The position numbers and the translations under genes were made by a program. The notes under the pieces were generated by a model that had not been told where the DNA came from, made no database searches, and was given only the letters and a program-made list of their open reading frames with translations. A DNA stretch of 64,000 bases from Drosophila pseudoobscura (Eukaryota > Arthropoda > Insecta > Diptera > Drosophilidae): NCBI RefSeq assembly GCF_009870125.1, contig NC_046683.1, positions 19,539,001 through 19,603,000 on the forward strand, given 5' to 3'. Shown in pieces: positions 59,010-64,000 of this stretch (positions are counted from its first letter, which is position 1; each line of letters opens with the position of its first letter).

Positions 59010-60071
59010 CAGAGCAGTCGTGAAGCAAAGGCAAGTGCGTTGAGGAATTACAATGATGACAGCAACAGAAGCAATGGCAGAGAGGGGAGAGAGGCAAAGT
59101 GTGCCAATGCCTGCCATAGAAACAGGCAATGGCGATAGTTTACACGCCAAGTGGGAAGAAAGAAATGAGAGAACAACTGCGACAGCGTCAGCGATGGCGA
59201 CGTCCGACGCGATGGTCGAGGCCAAGGCAGAGGCAGCGGCAGCGGCAGCGGCACCGCTGCTGCTGTTGATGATGCCAAATTCAAAAGCGGACTGCGCATG
59301 CGTGGAATGGGAATGAGAACGAGCTTGTGCGACGAGCGAAGACGAGTGGAGTTGTGAGGGGAGACTGCTAAGAGTGGAACTTGTAGAGGGGAGTGGGACT
59401 AGTAGTGGATTTGAAAGAGAAGAGCACGACGAGAAAAGAGATCGCAACGTGGGGTTGAGCTCTGAGAGAACGCGCGACGAGGAGCGCTATTCTGAGAGCA
59501 GAGATCTCTCTACAAGGAATGGAGCTGGCCGAGGAGAACATCGTAGCCTATCATAGCCTACTTTGTTGCCCTGGCACACATGTCGACGATGTACAAGGTT
59601 AAACTCCTGAAACTACTTCTTCAGGCTGCCGCACGGACAACCAAAAGGAAATATGCAGCTGTTGTAAGAGAATGCCTCACCCTATTTTAATACACCTTGT
59701 CCATGTTGAGCTAATGAAGCGAACGATCAGGACGTCGACGCCGACACCCGCCAACAAACGTTATTTAATCACAATCGAAATAGCTGCAGCAGAAACAGCA
59801 GTCTGGACTGGCTGCAGCACCAGAGGCAGCAGCAGCACCTGTTGCTGCAGACGCTGCTACTTCTGCTGCTGCTGCAGCGGTACAGAATCCAAAGGAATGC
59901 AGCAAGAAATTAAGACTGGCTGTGGATGTTGCTGAGGCTCAGGCTGCGGCAGTGGCGTGTGGAGCACGGCGCGACGGCCAATCAATTCTCAGAAATGAAA
60001 ACCCCGTCTTCGGTCTGTATTACCGTTGCTGTTGTTCTTTTTTCCTTCTTCTTTTGCTGCAGAAGCATCAT

Positions 60072-60131
<60 letters not shown>
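60072..60131 (+). repeat. CAG microsatellite, 20 uninterrupted units
   Basis: Sixty bases of perfect CAG. Frames through it read poly-Gln, poly-Ser or poly-Ala, but none has convincing flanking coding sequence, so I treat it as noncoding. Confidence 0.95.
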
Positions 60132-60133
<2 letters not shown>

Positions 60134-61007
60134 GGCAGCGGACAGAGAAAGAATGCGAAGAAATGCAAAATGCAAACACCACGAACCACAACCACTTTCC
60201 AAATGCATTCATGATGTTTACCGTTTAAATGCGCCCAGTTTCTGAGAGAGAGTGTGTGTGTGTGTGCAAAAGAGAATCTCAGCTTGTAGGATAGAAGAAG
60301 CCAGAGAGAGCTGAAGCGGCGGCAGCAGCAGCAGCCTCTCTAACAGCAAATGAGGAGAAAAGCACAAGGCAAGAACAACACCAGCATAAAAACCGTTGCA
60401 CATCAGTCATGTGTGCGTGTGTAAGAGAGAGAATAGGCAGTCGTTTCCCGTCAAATGGTAAGCGGTGTCTGCAACAGTGCGGAAACGGAAATTTTTGGCT
60501 TATTCTTCAAATCTATTTAATCGCTAACTGTCCCCCAACCTTGATAAGTTGTCATCAGCCAGAATTCAGCATTCAACCATCCACCGTTATGCTGGAAAGA
60601 TCTGCTTCTATAGAACAAACATAAATGTTGCCCAATTGGGAACCCAAATAATTTATGCGCATTACAGTCTAAGCAGGAGTCAGCTTCCCCTACCCATTCT
60701 ATTCCCACATCCACGCCGCTGCCGAAGCCGCACCCGCACCCGCTTACGCAGCTTTTGGTTTGGGCTTTTTGATACCCCCAACAGGTGGGGTATATCGGTT
60801 CTGCTAATAGCGGTTCTGCTCCTCACCGGTGCTGTCGTGCTGAGAGCTAAAGCTTGCTTGGGTATTCACAGTCGAATACAGGCTCGCTCCGCCCGCTGCT
60901 AAAAATGTCTGCTTTGAAAGTTCAAGTTCAAGTGCGCCAAATCTACGACGCAACAAGCTTCCATGTTGGCGACATAGCGAGAAGCAAAAACAAAAAATGT
61001 TACGTTT

Positions 61008-61085
61008 TGGGCGCCGAAGCTTTTGATAGCAGATCGGTCCTTTCAATGGGAGTCATTTGATATGCGATTCCTTTTCGATCGAGTT
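61008..61085 (+). mobile_element. Possible diverged DINE-1/INE-1 Helitron fragment
   Basis: GGGCGCCGAAGCTTTTGATA followed by GATCGGTCCTTTCAATGGGAG and TTTGATATGCG resembles the DINE-1 segment with GATCGGTCC and CTATATGATATAG. The match is from memory and imperfect. Confidence 0.3.
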
Positions 61086-61700
61086 CGACTGTACAATACA
61101 TACTCGTACTCGAAGCTATGTGGAATGTGCAAAATAACGACTTCTTATATACGAAGCATTATTGAACAAACATTAAATGCACATACATATGTACATATAT
61201 ACATACATACATGTAAATTCTTAGGATCATAAAGATCTAAAAGCCATATAGGTCAAGAGGACCGTTAGTATGTACATACATACATATGTTTGAATGTATA
61301 GGCTTAAGTACAGAAGAAGGCTTAAGTAGTAGAATGTATGTATGTAAATGCGCATAGAGCTTAAATGGCCCTTCATAATCTGCGATGCAAGTGCCAGAGT
61401 ATACAAGTGTGCTCTCCTTGTGCTCCTTTTGCAGGAGCATCTTTGCCTAAAAGGTGGGTAGTGTAGTGGCAGATTTTATTGCTGATCGTGGCGCGTCTAA
61501 TTGGCAAGCGATTCTATGTCATTAGGCCGCTTGATTAGCGGCGCCGCGCCGTCCAATATCTGTCTCAGTCTAGGCCTGGCCAAGTGCCACTACAAGAACA
61601 AACAAGCAGCAGAGCAGCAGAGCAGCAGAGGCCTAGGCCGGAGCATAGGCAGAACCAGAGGAGGCAGAGAAAGAGAGTTTCTAGCAACAAGTTCTCTCGG

Positions 61701-62385
61701 CTGTGACTGTGCTCATTTGTGCAGCTGCCAACAGTGTAGCAGTGTTTGAAAGCTCGTGGCGCAGCCGCAGCAGTCGCCGCAGCAGCAGCAGCAGCAGCCG
61801 AAGCAGCCGAAGCCCGAAGCTTCTGCCGCAGTCGCTAGACTCTGCGCTCGTCTCCGCTCGGGCTCGTGCACCTGTGTCTGTGTGTATCTGTGTCTGGCTT
61901 GATTTTCTTCTTGTGTTCCCGACAGTTACATTACGAGGCCAAAGAAAGTATCTTGGCTGGTTTGCGTATTTCGCGTTCGTCGCTCGTCGAGTTCACACGT
62001 GCTGCTCGCTTGGCCGCTTGCTTGCCACATCGCTTCGCTTCGCATTGCATCGCATCGCATCGCATCGCATCTCACCGTATCCCAGGCTTTGAGAATACGA
62101 ATACGAATCCGAGTACAAGTCTGAGTCCGAATCCGCTCGGATCGTGATCGAGCCTCGTTTTTCAGTTCTGCGACGCCCAAGTGCCGCCTGCCGCCTGCCG
62201 CCTGCCTCCTCCTCCTCCTCCTCCTCTTCCTCCCCCCAGTGTCTAGTGTCAGTGTATTTTTTTGTTGTTGTTGTTTTACAATTACCGTTACCTGCGCCAA
62301 AGCGCAGAATAAAAAAAATACAGCAAACGCGAGAGAGAGAAAGAACGCAAGAAAGAGAGCGAGCGAGCGAGTCCAGTTCAGTGAA
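61701..62385 (+). other. Possible 5' UTR exon(s) of a gene extending beyond the window
   Basis: CAG/CCG-rich DNA followed by an acceptor-like CCGACAG at 61920-61926, an initiator-like TCAGTT at 62162, GAGA-rich sequence and a consensus donor (GAA before GTGAGT at 62386) looks like a typical untranslated first exon. No start codon with coding follow-up is seen up to 64,000. Confidence 0.25.
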
Positions 62386-64000
62386 GTGAGTGTTTTTTGC
62401 CCGTAAGTCCCAGCGTACTTGCAACTCTTCGATCCGCAAATCCGTATAGCCAAACCGTATGCCCATTCGTACCCCTATACCAAACAAAAGCTATAGCCAA
62501 AGGAAACTGTTCAGAAAACTGTGTGAAACCTTTTTTTTTTTAGATCATCTGACTTGTACAACATTTTGGCAACATTTTTTTTTTAATTTGTTATTAATAT
62601 AAAGCCTTGTAATCGTGTCATTTTCAATTATATATACTTTGATGTGCATGCAGAATTTGAGACTTTATTTCACTTTCGTCCAATTTGGCGCAAAAGGAGC
62701 TGGGAATATGCCCATGTTCAGACATGGGTATTTTCTGTGAAACACATGGTGCAGCCTTCAGCCGGGATGCGCTCGGGGCGCCAGAGAGGGGGGTGGTGTT
62801 TCATGTGGACTTGGACCTGCCACTGCCACCGCCACGGCTGCTTCTGCTGCTGCTGCTGCTGCTTGGGAGCCGATTAACCAGCTAGACAGCAAATGCAGCC
62901 GAGTATTTCATGCTTTCTAATTTTCCCAATTAGCACAAATGCGGCTGGCTCTGTCTCTGTCTCTGCTTCTGCTTCTGCCTCTGAGTCTGTGTCTGATTCT
63001 TCTTTATCTTGCGCCTCCATCCTCCTCAGAATCGAAACTAAAATCAACCTCAAAATCAAATCCCGACTGCAGCTCGAAACGATCTTCCACAGAGAAACAC
63101 ACACCAGCCAGATCTGTGCTCGGCGTTCCGTTCGTGTTCGCGTTCGCGTTCGCGTTTGTGTCTCTCCACTCGATGGGGCACTTTCCACAGCTTTTCCCAG
63201 CAGCAGCGACAAAAGCCGTGGAAAAATAATAATAATACATAATAATAATCATAACAATCACACGTACACAGCCAGAATAGAAACACGGAGAGTTCTACGT
63301 GCCACCCCAGACCAGAGCAGACCAGGCCAGGCCAGGCCAGGCCCCCAGACCCAGACCCAGACGAGACCCACAAAAGTAGCATCGTCATCCGTCGGATCAT
63401 TCCCATAGTCATTCCCCATCCTGCTGTCTATCCAACCGTATACACAGTACCCCAACAGGTGCTGCTGCACCTGTACCTCGTATGCACTAATTATTGACCA
63501 AATCTCTGAACGGACAGGCAGACAGCCAGTCGGAGAGTCGGAGAGTCGGACAGGCGGACAGGTGGACATTCGGGGAGGCATTTTCCTCGCACACATATGT
63601 CAAATGGGAACTAATCACCAATCAGTTCTCCATTTGAGAACAGTGGTGGCGGGGAGGGGGGTGTCTCGGGCTCCCAGACTGGTTGCCTGGTTGCCTCGTT
63701 GCCTGGTTGCTGGCATTCCTCTTTATTTGCGTTACGTGTTAGGCGGTCCGGTCCGTTCCGATTTCACTTCGGCCTTCTACATCTGTACATATTTAAGCAA
63801 TTATTCTTTCTTCTTATTTTTTTTTTGTACTCTTTAATGCATTTGCCAAACTCAGCCTAAATATCCCGTTTGATATTAAGTGTTCCAGAAATACGGAAAT
63901 ATAAGGAATCTAAAACAGCAGAAATACTAACGAGAACACTCAAAATTGTGTGTGTTTGACCATCGGAAAGATCAAGGTCTATCGGTAAGTTAAAAATGCA
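62386..64000. other. Noncoding end of the window
   Basis: The stretch has simple repeats (CTGTCT/CTGCTT at 62948-63000, TTCGCG at 63136-63158, CCAGG and CAGAC at 63320-63365, GGACAGG-type around 63510-63565) and no credible gene. If the donor at 62386 is real, this is intron. Confidence 0.4.

Larger units (their letters stand above)
56960..61700. other. Gene-free region downstream of the transporter
   Basis: I accept no coding gene. Open frames here run through repeats: GGCA (57264-57302), CAGTCC/CAGTCT-type (57577-57665) and CAG tracts (58973-59007, 60072-60131). A primer-binding-site-like string lies at 57824-57840 and a possible Helitron fragment at 61008-61085. Confidence 0.5.

Noticed and set aside
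58890-59447. A 185-codon minus-strand frame rich in Leu, Ser and Ala
   Set aside because: It is built from CAG/GCAATGGC-type repeats with no domain and no conserved-looking segment.
60854-61060. A 68-codon frame starting MSALKVQVQVRQ
   Set aside because: It is short and ends within a likely Helitron remnant. No splice sites or promoter support it.
61926-62487. Long minus-strand frames with runs of Arg, Glu and Ser
   Set aside because: They read through CTC, CATCG and GAGA simple repeats. The opposite strand looks like a 5' UTR.
62874-63412. Overlapping open frames on both strands
   Set aside because: All derive from hexamer repeats (CTGTCT, TTCGCG, CAGACC), in which stops are rare in every frame.
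1-64000. CRISPR arrays, bacterial operons and tRNA or rRNA genes
   Set aside because: No regular repeat-spacer pattern and no tRNA-like or rRNA-like sequence was seen. The tandem repeats are eukaryotic microsatellites.

Overview
This window looks like Drosophila genomic DNA, most likely from the obscura group (inference). It has short GT-AG introns, dense microsatellites (ATGT, CA, CAG, GGCA), Inr/DPE/TATA/DRE core promoters and diverged Helitron-like debris. The recognisable genes (PhKgamma, a single-domain von Willebrand C protein, FucT6, Amun, prtp, Tango10 and an INAF-motif cluster beside an SV2-like transporter) are, as I remember them, X-linked neighbours in D. melanogaster, which would place the window on Muller element A.

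Layout. 1-9,260: an 8.6-kb BEL/Pao retroelement with an env-like gene lies on the minus strand. It has 578-bp LTRs and a 5-bp target duplication, and it sits between inverted copies of an older ~90-bp repeat. 9,260-13,380: AT-rich DNA without genes, carrying several diverged repeat families. 13,382-21,825: PhKgamma (+), ten coding exons, one of them an optional Gln-rich exon. 21,903-22,429: a small secreted cysteine-rich protein (-), tail to tail with PhKgamma. 25,001-27,258: FucT6 (-). 29,610-31,343: Amun (-). 34,105-36,600: prtp (+). 37.2-39.1 kb: two weak, unrecognised gene candidates. 40,415-42,389: Tango10 (+), followed 112 bases after its stop by a strong pre-microRNA-like hairpin. 44,326-56,954: an SV2-like major facilitator transporter (+), whose proposed first intron of about 10 kb contains four antisense genes for INAF-motif membrane proteins. 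56,955-64,000: simple-repeat-rich noncoding DNA, with a possible 5' UTR exon of a gene that lies beyond the window.

Function. The genes are unrelated housekeeping and neuronal genes: glycogen phosphorylase activation, N-glycan core fucosylation, a nuclear HhH/glycosylase-like factor, an ER thioredoxin-domain protein, a Cul3-type BTB adaptor, a vesicle-type transporter and INAF proteins, a family known for its link to TRP channels. They do not form a pathway. The most notable points are the hairpin downstream of Tango10, the antisense INAF array nested in the transporter intron, the near-identical LTRs around a coding region with several breaks, and the frame problem at the optional PhKgamma exon.
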